Positions 9,626 to 21,238 of a stretch of 64,000 bases of DNA are shown here, in pieces. The notes under the pieces were generated by a model that did not search any database, was not told where the DNA came from, and worked only from the letters and a program-made list of their open reading frames with translations. Numbering within the stretch: the first letter of the stretch is position 1; every line of letters starts with the position of its first letter. Source of the stretch: Mucidula mucida (taxonomy: Eukaryota > Basidiomycota > Agaricomycetes > Agaricales > Physalacriaceae); assembly GCA_015501055.1 (NCBI GenBank), contig JADNYV010000134.1:37533-101532 (forward strand). Direction: 5' to 3'. The translations under genes and the position numbers were made by a program.

Positions 9626-10340
9626 GATGGCACACCGTGTAGAAGCGCTCTGACGGCATTTATAGATCCTGAGATAGTTGATGCTAGCTCGGTGATATCA
9701 GACCGTGACTGTACTAAAATCAGTATGAACTAGATTCAAAGCCAACGGTGCGGTGAACCACATGGGTGCTCAATTGGGTTTGGATTAAGAAGCATACGAA
9801 GGGGAGGAATAAACACTTCATACATAAAGCTTCAGGAAGCTCATTTTATCCTTCCACCTCGATTGTTGGTAGCGAGAATGCCTTCTGGCTTATTCCCGAA
9901 GAATGCTTCACCGCCTCGTTGAAGGGCCGCAGTGCTTTAGTCTCTGTTCTGTGTTTGCTACAAGTGATTCGTACGATGCAGGAGGAAAGCGCACGTTGAG
10001 GCTATGGATGGGTGGGTATCAGGCTTCCAAGGCCATAAGGACACTGGCAGCACAGTCTTTGCCATAAGTATGGTGCCATGTTGTGACAGTTCTATGGCAA
10101 GAGGCTTGCCGCTAAATGCTTAACTCGGTGGGAACAATGGGCATTGAGGTACACCTTGGCTGGTGTCCTGGAAAACGCGAATGGGACACTGACTATCCGA
10201 TTTGTTGAGGTAAGTATTTCGATTTGTTTCCTGACCAGATACTTAGTCAAACAAAAGGAAAGAACGAAAATCATCTATACGTCACTGAGAGGATAATTTG
10301 AGGGCGCTATACTTGCAACCATATGTGTGGTGTATCCTAA
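9626..10340. other. Intergenic upstream of the BTB gene
   Basis: It should contain the BTB promoter. No coding exon was recognised. Confidence 0.4.
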
Positions 10341-10495
10341 GTGAGAGAGAGCGGCTGCAAGCAGAAACCCTTTTTGAACGCTGATTTGGCCTTTTGTGAG
10401 TTCAAGATGGGTTATTGGTTTAGTTGTTTAGCAACAATGTGTTCTTCTCTGAAGGCGACAGCGTTGTGAGATTTATATGCAATTGAAATCGTACG
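10341..10495 (+). pseudogene. Relic of the 3' end of an M35 (aspzincin) protease gene
   Basis: It matches the end of the intact M35 gene at 14,449-14,660 in order. Both have GTGAGAG...GCTGCAAG or GCATGCAAG, then GAACGCTGA against GAATGCTGA (the Leu-Asn-Ala-Asp codons before the last intron), an intron-like stretch ending TTTAG, then CAACAATGTGTTCTTCTCTG against CAACCATGCCTTCTTTTCTG, and finally a shared TATATGCAATTG in the 3' untranslated region. The catalytic region is absent. It is a decayed paralogue about 4 kb upstream of the living copy. Confidence 0.6.
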
Positions 10496-10762
10496 GTTCA
10501 TCCTGGCTGTTCGTCCTTATACGCGAAGCGTTCCATCGAGAGCAGAATCACTCAACCACCGCGTTTGGATGGCGTGCAATGACGCGACATGAATGACCCG
10601 GAAGCAAATGTACGCGCTAGGCTACTGCGCAAAGCAAGTTTCTTTTCCAGGCAGGTAGCGTCCTAAGATGTCTATCAGGCGTATCTGACGGTTGCTGCGT
10701 GACACGCTACTGATAATAAATAATATTCCTCCCGGATACAAATGGCGCGTACAGCGACGCGA
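10496..10762. other. 3' region of OST5, nothing recognised
   Basis: Short spacer downstream of OST5. It probably carries the OST5 terminator. Confidence 0.35.
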
Positions 10763-11110
10763 CTAGACTGGAACACCGACGGTACAGAAGAGGGCGACAA
10801 CGCCAAAGCCACCGAGAATGCTGGCAAGGGATGCGACTCTAAATTCGCTGAATGGCACAGTGTCTTTTGGGAGGCTGGTGGACAGGGTAAATGTAAGATA
10901 AGGGTGAGACCGAGTGAGACATACGTGGAGAAATAGAACGTCAGCGTAAACGTGGCAGACAGGAGAATGAGCGCGAGATATGGGAGGAGGGCGACGCTGA
11001 TGAGAGGCGCAAAGGGCGGGAGACTGGCGTGGAGAGCCTGCAAAGAGAATTGAATATTTAATTGAGACAAGCAGGGTGTCATTTACCTTGACGGTTTCAT
11101 ATTCGCTCAT
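10763..11110 (-). CDS. OST5: Oligosaccharyltransferase subunit OST5 (TMEM258 family)
   Basis: Three exons (11110-11087, 11037-10925, 10874-10763) join in phase and give 82 residues, the usual size. The N-terminus MSEYETVKALHASLPPFAPL leads into a first membrane helix (LISVALLPYLALILLSATF), a short lumenal or cytosolic loop with TLPKDTVPF, and a second helix (ASLASILGGFGVVALFCTVG). The GGFGV motif in helix 2 is the family hallmark. OST5 is a non-catalytic subunit of the ER complex that transfers the glycan to nascent proteins. It is divergently arranged with YOP1, another ER membrane protein. Confidence 0.9.
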   Translation of the reverse strand: MSEYETVKVNDTLLVSIKYSILFAGSPRQSPALCASHQRRPPPISRAHSPVCHVYADVLFLHVCLTRSHPYLTFTLSTSLPKDTVPFSEFRVASLASILGGFGVVALFCTVGVPV

Positions 11111-11334
11111 GGTGGTGGATGCTGACGTAGCGTGCCAAACACGTGTAAGCAAAGGATAAGGCTTCGCTCGTCGCCAATTCTCTCTCACACTGCAACCACC
11201 TCCATCCGTTGTCAACGACCTTTAACTCTTTATTTTCACGGTGAGCACGCGTGCATCGTCGTCGTTGTTGTCCACGACGGCCACGCTGTTTCCTCGCGGT
11301 TGTCGTCAATGCTGACGTCGTCGTTTCCACCTAG
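11111..11334. promoter_or_regulatory. Shared divergent promoter of OST5 and YOP1
   Basis: Only 224 bp separate the two start codons. The plus-strand half is rich in CGTCGT and pyrimidine runs and ends CCACCTAG directly before the YOP1 ATG. No canonical TATA box was seen. Co-expression of the two ER membrane genes is an inference from the spacing. Confidence 0.6.
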
Positions 11335-11978
11335 ATGTCCGCCGCCGAAAAATTGCAGCAGCACCCTGTGTTCGTCCAAGTGCAGAACAAGGCGGGCTAC
11401 TACTATAACCAGCTCGACAAGGAGGTTCGTCTAGCCCGCTTCTAGCTTATTGGTCGTGTGCTGATACGTTGCGTGCAGCTCACAAAGTACCCCATCTTGC
11501 TCAACCTCGAGCAGAGGACACAAGTTCCCAAGGCGTACGCCGTACTCGGTGGCGCGTTCTTCCTGGTGTTCCTGCACATATTCAACGCCCTCGCTGCTCC
11601 CGTCTCCAACCTCGTCGGCTGGGCTCTCCCCGCATATCTGTCCTTCAAGGCCATTGAGTCGCCCTCGCCGCAGGATGACATTCAGTGGCTCACGTACTGG
11701 GTCGTGTTCGGCTTTTTCAATTTCACCGAGAGCATCGCTCTCCGGCTCGTCCTCTACTATGTCCCATGGTATTTCGCCTTCAAGACCCTCTTCATTGCCT
11801 GGCTCCAGCTTCCCTACTTCCGGGTAAGCACGCGTATCGGCCACGTACCTCTATCTTGACTCACTCCGCTTTTCAGGGTGCTCAAGTGACCTACCTCAGT
11901 GTCCTTAAGCCTATTCTCGGCAACATCGGGGCTGGAAGCGTGCCCCCAGCACGTCAGCCCACGACGTCGGACGAGTAG
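11335..11978 (+). CDS. YOP1: ER-shaping reticulon-like protein YOP1 (TB2/DP1/HVA22 family)
   Basis: Three exons (11335-11424, 11479-11823, 11877-11978) give 178 residues. The N-terminus (MSAAEKLQQHPVFVQVQNKA) is followed by the TB2/DP1/HVA22 domain: two long hydrophobic hairpins (about 50-95 and 108-145) with the family motifs PAYLSFKAIESP and WLTYWVVFGFFNFTES. These wedge-like hairpins bend tubular ER membranes. The C-terminus is a short hydrophilic tail (PPARQPTTSDE). Both introns are short and in phase 0. The gene is intact and of normal family length. Confidence 0.93.
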
Positions 11979-13322
11979 AGGGCGGGTCTTTTTAGCGTGG
12001 CTTTTTCGTTCATAGAACATTTTTCTTCATTCCACCCTACGATCCGCGAGGCTTGATTACCATGTCCTCAATGCTACGTATCTACGTCCGACTCTTTCTC
12101 TTTGTACTCTTTTGACGAATTGGAACGGAAAGCCCTAAAATCATGCGCTATTTGCTAGTGACGTCAACATCGTTTGTGGCCGAGAGCTCGCTCGACGCGG
12201 CCGCGTTGCTAAAAGTTTTTTTGCCAAGTAACCTAGAGCTCAGCAGCTCGTAAATTGAATCCTCGGCGGTCAGTTGCGATGTCAAGTAAGCGCGTGTTCC
12301 TATCATTTGTCGCGTCAAGAGGAGCACCGTACAATGCATCCCCATGACATTCGTATAGGAATTGGACCAACCATTTTACTGGCGTCAGGAGGCGCAATAC
12401 GACTGGCGATGAAATATCAAAGTTAATTCAAGAGCCACTCTCTGTTCTGTCCAGCTCTAGCAGTCGTTAAGTGTGGGATACGAGAGGATTCATCACCCAC
12501 GGCTTCCGGTCCGATTGCCGTAGCTTGCTCATTGCCCTCCATCATCATGAAGACTACATATCGTTCGAATGGGTTACCTTGGCTGCCGCCCCAGCCTAAC
12601 GACACGAATATACGGCGCGATTAATGAACGGGATACCACATCTCCAATCCGTCCAGGTAAAACACTTTGTTTCCTGCCTAGCTGCAGTTTCTCAACAGAC
12701 AAAAGGAACAAGCCACTCACAAAACAGGATTACATTGGAAATATGAAGCTCGGATTTGTCAAATTCAAGTGTACTGAAGCCCAACTTCCACCTGGATTCT
12801 ATGCTAAATGCAGACAGGTTTACATTACAGGCAGAGGAGGAAAAATGTGGATCAAAATGGGTCATGAAGGGACTGGTACCAGCGAAGAAGACAAAGGAAA
12901 CGATCGAGAGAGGGGGTGCAATGTACAGTAGCAAGTCAACCTACTTGGATTGATTCTTGACAAAACCATAATAGGCTACCCACAGGATGCCGCCATACTT
13001 TCGCATTTATCACCGGAACCTCGTCAACAGAGCCTTGTATGTCCTTATCTTCTGCCTCCTCGGGTGAATTGAACGCGCCGTTGAATGGCAAGCACGAGGA
13101 AGACCTTCAAACCCACCTGCTTGCGAACTCTTGGCATCACGGCTTTGTATTCTTTGCCTCTCATCTTCAACCTGGATACGGATAAACCTCCATATGCTTG
13201 CAGCCTAGGACATCTATGGAAAAGGCGACATCGCATGCGCGTTCTGGTCGACCGTATGGCACGCGAAGCATCTGACGCGACGATAAAAGGACGAAGGATA
13301 GAAATGATACAGCACCGCTGCG
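11979..13322. other. Long intergenic region with weak open frames only
   Basis: The first part is the YOP1 3' region. A minus-strand frame at 12,148-12,345 ends in a plausible hydrophilic C-terminus, and another starts at 12,605 (MSLGWGGSQGNPFER). I could not join them into a convincing gene. A plus-strand frame at 12,569-12,931 has no family features. The last 200 bp should be the M35 protease promoter. Confidence 0.35.
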
Positions 13323-14600
13323 ATGTTCTCTTCAGTTCTCTTCGCTCTTGTCTCTGCGAGTGTTGCGTCTGCGACCAAGTCGCTGTCCATATCCACCTCT
13401 GGTGCGGTGTTATCTCATTATATCCATTGCTTCATCTCATTATCGATGTTACAGCACCGGCAAGTCTGACTGATGTCAGCGCATTGGAGGTCGTCACCAC
13501 CATCACGAACACTGGCGATGAGACTGTGACGCTCTTGAATGACCCGAGGACTGTGTTGAGCTCCTGGGCGACCCAGTCGTTCATCATCACCGGAGAGAGC
13601 GGCGTCGAAGCGGACTTTACTGGTGTCGCTGTACGATATATCCCAGAGGTCGTCGCCCAAAAGGCCGAGAAATCCGTGACCATACTCGCCGCCGGCGAGA
13701 GTGTCGACGTTACCCATGAAGGTATTTACGGTTCGTGTACATTGTCCACTTGCTGATATACTCTTTTTCATAGTGGGCAACTTTTACAACTTTACCTCTG
13801 CGGGAGAAGGCGCGTTTACCGTCACCCCGCTGACCTCGTTCCACGCCATCGAGGAAGACGGTACCCTCACCACTATTGAGGCGACCTCGTCAGCCGCCAG
13901 CCTCCACCTAACGGGCTCACTTTCCTCCGCCAAAGCGCTCTCCCCCAGCTCGCTCGGAGGCACCCTTACCACCACCGGCCTCTCCAAACGCGCGTCCTAC
14001 AACTCCTGCTCCAGCACGCGCCAGACGCAGAACAACGCCGCCATCTCCGCCGCGTCCGCGCTCGCCAGCGCCTCCGTCTCGCACCTGCAGAGCAACCCCT
14101 CCGGGAGCACCCTCCAGACGACGTGGTACGGCGCCTTTGCGTCCTCGCGCTACTCTGGGACTCTCGCGTCGTTCAAGACGCTGGAGAGTGCTCCCGCGGG
14201 GTGGTGGTACGACTGCACGTGCACGGACGCGGACACGTATGCGTATGTGTACCCGTCTAGTTATGGGGAGGTGTATTTGTGCGGCTATTATTGGAATGCG
14301 CCGGCTACTGGGGCTGGGAGTAGGGCGGACACGATTATTCATGAGGGGACGCATTTTCCGGAGGTTTTGGGCACGGATGATTATGCGTATGGTATGTGTT
14401 TTTTTTGGTTGAGGGAGGGGTTAACCTGATTTTTTTTTTTTTTGGTAGGTGAGAGCGCATGCAAGTCTTTGGCGAGCAGTAGTCCTGCGCGTGCTTATTT
14501 GAATGCTGAGTTGTTTTTTTTTTTTTTCGTGTTTCTTGAGTTTGTGTGATTGATTTTTTGGTGTTTTAGCAACCATGCCTTCTTTTCTGATTATGTGTAA
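13323..14600 (+). CDS. Secreted M35 aspzincin metalloprotease (peptidyl-Lys endopeptidase / deuterolysin type)
   Basis: Five exons (13323-13401, 13455-13721, 13774-14391, 14449-14509, 14570-14600) sum to 1,056 nt and 351 residues. The order is signal peptide (MFSSVLFALVSASVASA), propeptide, a Kex2-type LSKR site, then the mature enzyme starting ASYNSCSS. Zinc ligands are in HEGTHF and the Asp motif GTDDYAYG, which together define aspzincins. Conserved cysteines (YNSC, DCTC, LCGYYW) match fungal peptidyl-Lys metalloproteases. The last three residues of coding logic, DNHAFFSDYV, match the family C-terminus. It is an extracellular enzyme cleaving before Lys by analogy. Introns 3 and 4 contain long T runs. 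All junctions are in phase. Confidence 0.92.
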
Positions 14601-16284
14601 GAGGGATTGACAACCACAAGAGATGTAGCTGTATATGCAATTGGAAATGAAATTGTATGCTCGCACATCTGAATTGGTTTTGTGTATGTGGCAACGATTA
14701 GCTAAGCTGGCTTATCTCGCAGTCGAATGTCTTCTTGACGCGACAAAGCGGCCAGTGATTTATCGATAGCACGACTCCGCATACGAATGTTTTGAGTCTT
14801 GACAGCGCGATCCGGTTTTGTATACTATGAATGACCGTCTGTTTAGTAGTAACTGTCATTCTGGGCAGGGGATATCACTGACTGGCATCCCGTTAGATGA
14901 GGGAAATGAGCAACCCACAGTCGAGTCGTGTTCACGCACGGGCTGAATAATGACTGGGACAGAACAGACATTGCATTCTGGTGCTCGACTCAACAAGTGC
15001 AGAATCAAGCGTGTTTCTTCGGATTGGCATGGATGCGAACCTGGACAGTCTCTTCCTATTATTCTTAGTGGGCTTTCGGTATGCGGTCAAATGTCACCTT
15101 TCTGTCTTGGAAGCGAAAGTTTGGAAGGATTTGATTGTGGCACGAGCGTGATCAAGCATCTGAGTCGACAGTCTCTCCTGGAACAAGCTCTCCACAATCG
15201 TCTTGTCGTTGATCAATTATGCGGTAGAAGATATATTCCTTCTCGTGAAGTAATGGCGCGGAGTCAAAGTAGCACTCTCCTGGGCTGGCAGACCAGGACA
15301 GAGTAAATTGGGCATGAAGGAATAGCTCCCGTTTCCCAAGGCCTACTACCTAGATCCCGTCAGGCTGGGGCGTTGCTTGTCATACACGGGAGTGCAACAC
15401 CGTAGGTTAGGGTGCTCAGCTATGTATAGTGGCGGATGCTCTCCCGTACATGTCAGTTAGGCTTAGAACGAGTATGAGATACACACCCGAGTACACCGCT
15501 GTAGAGTTGGGCTTATAGCGTGTCGCTACACCCTGCACGCGAATATAACACGACATTAGGAAACGCTGTCTGCCTCTTGATATGGTCGATATTCATACAA
15601 AGTTTGAATGAGCTTCGTCGCCCTGCCACAGGTAGCAAATCGAAGTCGTTTCAGCAAGCTTTTTTCCATAAGGACTAGAACGCGTAAGATCAGTTGAACG
15701 CAAGGTGGAAAGCAGCATCTAGATAGCAGATGACCTATAGCTCCAGATGAAACGCTCGATAGGGTGCCAGCTGATAGACGCCACATGCAAACGGGGAAAG
15801 GTGGGTTCCTCCAAACTTATCGCGAAGCGAGCACAAGCAGATTGCAATGTCAAGCATGTTGATTGGAAGGGCCGCCCATGACCTAGACGCAAATGTCGAG
15901 TACGTTGACAGCTAATTGCATATCGATAGGACGCTCGCGTCGAAGGAGCGGACTCTGAAAAGTCCGGTAAACGCCGAATATCTAGGAGCATCTTACCCTG
16001 TCATCTCTTACTCAACTCTTACCTCTTTCCTTCTCAAAACTCGTCTTCAACCTTTTACTTACCTGGCCTCAATGAATTGTTGACTTTCTGTCAGATAACT
16101 CGCCGAAAGCCCACTTCTGGACCTGTGATCCGAAGGATGTGTCGGGTTTTGATGGACTCCCCATTCCGTTCCTGATAGCGTGGTACTTATCAGGTGGAAT
16201 GGCAGCGCGACGGCATATAAGCTCTAAGAAGCATGCTGAAATACGTTTGGCTCTCTTCTCCGCTTCCCAGCCTCACACACGACC
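14601..16284. other. Long intergenic region, nothing recognised
   Basis: It contains the M35 3' region and the promoter of the UNC93-like gene. Frames at 14,950-15,306 (+) and 15,556-15,991 (-) show no family motif. No tRNA, inverted repeat or transposon end was seen. Confidence 0.4.
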
Positions 16285-18103
16285 ATGGACTCCCCCGCTG
16301 CCGACCAGGAAAAAGGATACGGCAGTTCCAGCGATGAGGGCCATGGACCCGCTATCTATGAGCAGCACAAAGGCTTGAAGGGACTCTACTATAATCCCAT
16401 CACACAGGTATGTTCTTAACGGAAATTTTCCAACATCGCCGCTGATCGGGCGCGTAGGTCAGCATGCTTGGATTCGTCTGTTTCATGGGCCCGGGACTGT
16501 TCAACGCGTTGAACGGTCTCGGCGCCGGCGGACAACTCGACTCGACGACCAACTCGAATGCAAACACTGCGCTGTACGCAACTTTCGCGGCCATGGCGTT
16601 CTTTGCTGGGTGCGTTGTTTGCTCAGTATATACACTTGCATTCTTAATACGATATGTTTAGATCGGTCAACAACATGCTTGGTCCTAAAGTGACACTGCT
16701 TCTAGGAAGTATGGGCTACTGCTTGTACATCGGCTCATACCTGTAAGTCGTTCGTTCATAGCTTTGACACCCCCGCCAACTTTGTGCACTAGTGCCATGA
16801 ATATCCACGCCGGTGCAGGCCCCTTCGTCGTCGTCGCGGGTGCTATTCTTGGTATATGCGCCGGTCTCCTATGGACGGCCCAGGGCTCCCTCATGATGGC
16901 CTATCCGACCGAATCGCAGAAGGGAAAGTTTATCGCCATCTTCTGGTCCATATTCAATCTAGGTGGTGTCGTCGGTGCTGCTGTGGCGTGTGGGCGTAAC
17001 TGGCACTCTACGGTATGCCTTTCAATCGTTATTGTTCCGCGTATTTACAGCAATTGTTAGGCCGGTAATGTCGATAACGGAACCTACATTGGTTTCCTCA
17101 TTCTCACTTTAATCGGTGTCGCGATCCCTATGGCTATGGCGGATCCCAACAAGATGATTCGCTCTGACGGCACCAAGGTCACAACTCCCCGCCAATTATC
17201 TTGGAAGACAGAAATCATGGGGCTCTGGATTACTCTCCGCACCGACCCCATGATCATCCTTCTCTTCCCCATGTTTTTCGCCTCGAACTGGTTCTACACG
17301 TGGCGTACGTCATTTCCCTCTGGACCAAACTTCATCTCATATACTTTGCAGAATTCAGTGAATTTAACGGCGCCCTCTTCACCATTCGTGCGCGCGGTCT
17401 AAACAATCTCCTCTATTGGATCTCCCAAATCATCGGCTCTGTCCTCATCAGTTTCCTCCTCGACCGCAAGTCCATCTCGCGTCGCGTTCGCGCGTACGCT
17501 GGCTGGACCGCCCTCTTCCTCATGGTGTTCGTCGTGCACATCTGGGGATACTTCTACCAGAAGCAGTACACCCGCGCAACGGCTCACCAGAGCGTCGACA
17601 TATACGACAAGCCATATGTCGGGCGCGTGTTTTTCTACATCTTTTGCGGTCTGCTCGACGCGATGTGGCAGACGACGTCGTACTGGCTCATGGGTGCCAT
17701 GTCCAACGACCCGTCGAAGCTTGCTTTCTTTGCTGGATTCTGTACGCAGCTTTGTTTTTCCTATCATTGCAAAATTTTGATCCTGACTGCCGAATAGATA
17801 AATCCATTCAATCGTCAGGAGGCGCGGGCAGTTGGCGCGCGGATGCTGTCGGTGTGCCATATATGAATATGTTCATCTCGACTTGGGTACTCCTTGCTGC
17901 CGATCTTGCATTCGCCTTGCCCATGATCGTCCTCCGTGTAAAGGAGCACACTGAGCTCGAAGATGAGGCCATGTGAGTTCTATTTTGTCTGCATATCAAA
18001 TTAACAACAACTGATTGGTCTTAGTGCGCGCATGGACGAAACGGGTCATGTCATGGCTACGGGGGTGGCGAAGGAGCGCGGCCTCGTTGAAGTCGTCGCC
18101 TAA
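16285..18103 (+). CDS. UNC93-like major facilitator superfamily transporter
   Basis: Multi-exon gene of about 480 residues ending in TAA at 18,101. The cytosolic N-terminus is MDSPAADQEKGYGSSSDEGH. The first helix region carries the fungal UNC93-like signature LGFVCFMGPGLFNALNGLG. About eleven membrane helices follow, including AGLLWTAQGSLMMAYPTE, where the AQG segment is typical of the family, and IFWSIFNLGGVVGA. Large loops carry the TDPMIILLFPMFFASNWFY and DAMWQTTSYWLMGAMSND segments. Helices end before a hydrophilic tail (LRVKEHTELEDEA). The exon joins at 17,305/17,352 (Trp-Gln-Phe) and 17,740/17,799 (Phe-Tyr-Lys) are in phase. Substrates of fungal members are unknown, and ion or metabolite transport at a membrane is inferred. 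No damage was seen. Confidence 0.88.
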
Positions 18104-18494
18104 GAATAGCTTATACCCCTCTTGTATATCTGTTTTGATATTTGTAGAGATATGAATGGACGAACTTGTGCTTCGTGCGAGATAACACCGGGCGCGCGCG
18201 CGCGGGACGCCTTTTCCTCTATCGCGATATCATCCAGCTGACTATCATGATCCTGGTTCCGAGAAGCAGGTACTCTTCTATTCGGGTACGAAGACGTGAG
18301 ATTGTGGACCCATGCGGGACGAATGCAACATGTAAGTATTGTTCACTTCTTGAAAGTTTTAATAGATCCGAATGGGCTTCCTACGCAGCATTCATCACAG
18401 TTAGATGTGGGTGGTTGGAGTTCTCAAACTGACGCGTATCAAACGCAGTATGTTCGCATCGTCACGAAGTTGAATTCCGATGAAAATGGTATGC
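18104..18494. other. Convergent 3' intergenic region
   Basis: Spacer between two convergent genes, with a GC alternation (GCGCGCGCGCGC) near 18,194. Nothing else was recognised. Confidence 0.4.
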
Positions 18495-20312
18495 TCACGA
18501 CTAGTACAATGAAGAAAACTACACAAAGTAATTGGGGTATATACAACCTTACATTTAGATAGGACAGAAAAACAAAAGTGTGAAGCTGGCCGGGCGTCGC
18601 AGCTTCAAGCTTCCAGCCACACTGCTTCCCAAGCGCCTCAAACTCGTCCTTCGTCCTCTCCTTCCCACCTTGTGTGGCTAACAACTACAGGAGTTCAGAA
18701 TAAAACATTGGAACGAACAAGACAACTTACACCTATATCCATACCCGTTAAGAATCCTCCTCCAGCGACACCGAGGTTACCCAAGAGCGGGTAGGGTGCC
18801 TCAACGGGATTCGAGGCGTCCGCACAGGTGTACGTCGCCATGGACTCGAATACAACGACCTTGGAGGTGGGGCTGGCAGCGGCGCGAAGGTTTTTGAGAA
18901 TTTCCTGGCATTTGGCATCGGGACCAGTCGTGCAGAATCATGCGAAGAAAGTAGACTGCGGCGCCCTTGACGGGTTGCGGGGAAAAGAAGTTGTGCACTG
19001 TCTGACAGTCAGCAGTCAGTTGCTTGACAGAGAGAGGTGAAGAACCTTGGAGTTTGACGGTCCCCGTTTTTACTGCCTCGGGCGAGTTGGTGTCCCAGTA
19101 CTACAATGTCGCGTTAATTTGGTGGGGTGGTAAACAGAATACAGAAGGGCTTGCCTTCTCGGCCTCTGTGATTTGTTGAGCTAAATCCTGAACGACGTAT
19201 TGAAGTTTTGGGAATGCGCTGTGTAGTAAGATGGTAGCAGATCCATTACCACCACCGACATCGACGACGACATCCCCTGTATTCAGGCTATTGCCATTGA
19301 TACCTAGTCACTGTAAGCTTCATAACAATATCCGAGTTGATATGATAGTACCATTGACGAAAATATCCGGCGAAAACTGCTTGTTCGCACCTGCCATCGG
19401 GGACAGCCTGGCGTTTCGCGTTGGCTTCATTCCCAGGACGTCCTGCAAAGTCCCAGATCGTGTCCGTCGTGTCGTACGCCAAGTTGAATGGCGTGGCTGC
19501 CTTGCTCGGGTCTTTGAGATACGGCGCGATGTACGGAGAAATCTTCAGACATTCTGCACCGCTAAAGAGGAGGTCAGATATCATGATGCACGAAAGAGTT
19601 GAAAGAGAGCGTCGTACGCGTATGAGATGAAAGCAGCCATGGGAGATTTTTCGTATCGGTCGACAGGACTGTAAGTGATTGTGGTTAGACACGGTCATTC
19701 AATTGACAAGGAGCGTACTTGGCTTGAATCTCATTGACACTTTTCATCTTGAAAAGCAAAGACGAGATACGGTTGTTGGTAAACACGTTCGGCGAGACTT
19801 CTCTGAAGACGTGTCGTGTCGCCAAATAACGTAGGAAACGTCCTGAACAATCAATCTTTAGAAACGGGGTCATCCGGAAAGACAAGTACCCACCTAATGT
19901 TGACGCATCCGTTCCACTAATAGCAGCAATATCATCAAGGCGGAGTCCCTACAAAATCATCAGAGACCGGTAGTAGACACGCGTCCTATGACCATACCTG
20001 TGGTCCAGCCTCAATCAATATATCGACAATGTTGTTGTCTTCGACATAAGCCAAAGCAACAGAAGTAAACGCTGCGAACCCTCCTTCCTGCATGATCTCG
20101 ATGGGCGACCTGACAGTCGATATGAGCTGATGCGCCGCTGCAACAATCAGCTTTCTCATCTGTATAAGTGCTGGGTCGGCGTCCAGAGCGCTAGGACGCT
20201 ACGGCTCGTCGATGGAAGGGACTGGCTGCCCCGCATCCGCGTACGTTGTTTGAAACGTTTTTACCTGAGACGGAAGGATGTCAACGAGCGCGTCCAGAGC
20301 GGTGGAGGACAT
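18495..20312 (-). pseudogene. SAM-dependent O-methyltransferase gene with a premature stop and a frameshift
   Basis: Plant/fungal small-molecule O-methyltransferase family. It has a winged-helix dimerisation part (GLRLDDIAAISGTDASTLGR, then RYLATRHVFREVSPNVFTNN), the SAM motif DVGGGNGSATILLHSAFPKL, and the catalytic LHDWS region with its general-base His. The C-terminal GGKERTKDEFEALGKQ block is also present. Codon 38 is TAG (20199-20201) inside a conserved stretch (DEP*RPSAL), with the frame continuing perfectly after it. At 18,920-18,922 an extra base in a GGG run breaks LHDWS from its downstream helix. Introns elsewhere splice in phase. The family makes methylated secondary metabolites, but this copy is either a young pseudogene or carries two consensus errors. 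The end at 18,495 assumes a last short exon and is uncertain. Confidence 0.75.
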
Positions 20313-21238
20313 GATGCGGAAAATAATATATTTTCATCCTTCACGGGTCTTTAAAGAATGAGAAACAGCTCTCGACTATCAGATAACTGGAGGGGTACCT
20401 ATCCATCGTCGTCATGCGACGGCATCACTGGTCTAGTGACCGCGGAGAGTGCATGGATTTTGACTACGCGTTCCGACGGCAAGAGGCAGAGGTTCCTGAC
20501 GCGCGGAATCCCAGTTGGCAGTGCCGATCGGCCGGCTTCCAAAGAACGAGTTATATGGGTCCTCTGGGGGACTACTTCGACTTCATCATACTCAATAGCA
20601 GCAACAGATTCTCGTGAAAGATAACACTACATTCACTGAATGGCATTTACAGCATGTCAAGTACAAAGACGTCGGCAAGTTTCAAAGTCCGCCATACTGG
20701 CGACATGTTCTTATGACATACCAGCCGTCGCGAAACGCATCTACATGCATCCTCTTTTCCGCCGTGAATCCAAAGGCATGTGTATCCGATCGAATCCAAG
20801 AGTGTTTCCCCAAAATGACTGAGAGCTCGAGCGAAGCAACCAACAAAAGTTACAATTCACTACATTCACTTTGGCAGGGCAGGTTCTGGGACGTAGTCCT
20901 GCAGAGTAAGTCTTGTAATAGAAAGAATGTGAGTCTATAATACGCAGGCAGAGAGAGTGAAGGGCCACTGAAGGCAGTCACAACGTTTGCTTGAACAGGA
21001 TTCTGTTATCAAGAACGGCCATTACTTCCAGCAACATAAGATCATATATTCAAGCAAGGCGACATGTACAGACAGACAAATCCATACCAAACATCCCAAA
21101 GAAAAACCAGCGTATAAAAAAGTCCGTTGGAAGAACAAACATGTCGCTACATAAACAAAACCTCCTGCACGCTTATCCAAGTTATTAAGTTTGTTCACTC
21201 CTGCTCCTCGAAAGAGAGAGTCTGCGGAGATTTAGAGA
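20313..21238. other. Intergenic, nothing recognised
   Basis: It holds the promoter of the O-methyltransferase gene and the 3' region of the secreted-protein gene. Open frames here lack motifs. Confidence 0.4.

Noticed and set aside
12569..12931. 120-codon plus-strand frame
   Set aside because: Mixed composition, no family signal, and no intron signals that extend it.
14137..14412. Arg/Met-rich plus-strand frame and the Gly/Arg-rich minus-strand frame at 13,917-14,354
   Set aside because: Both are out-of-frame readings of the GC-rich M35 catalytic exon.
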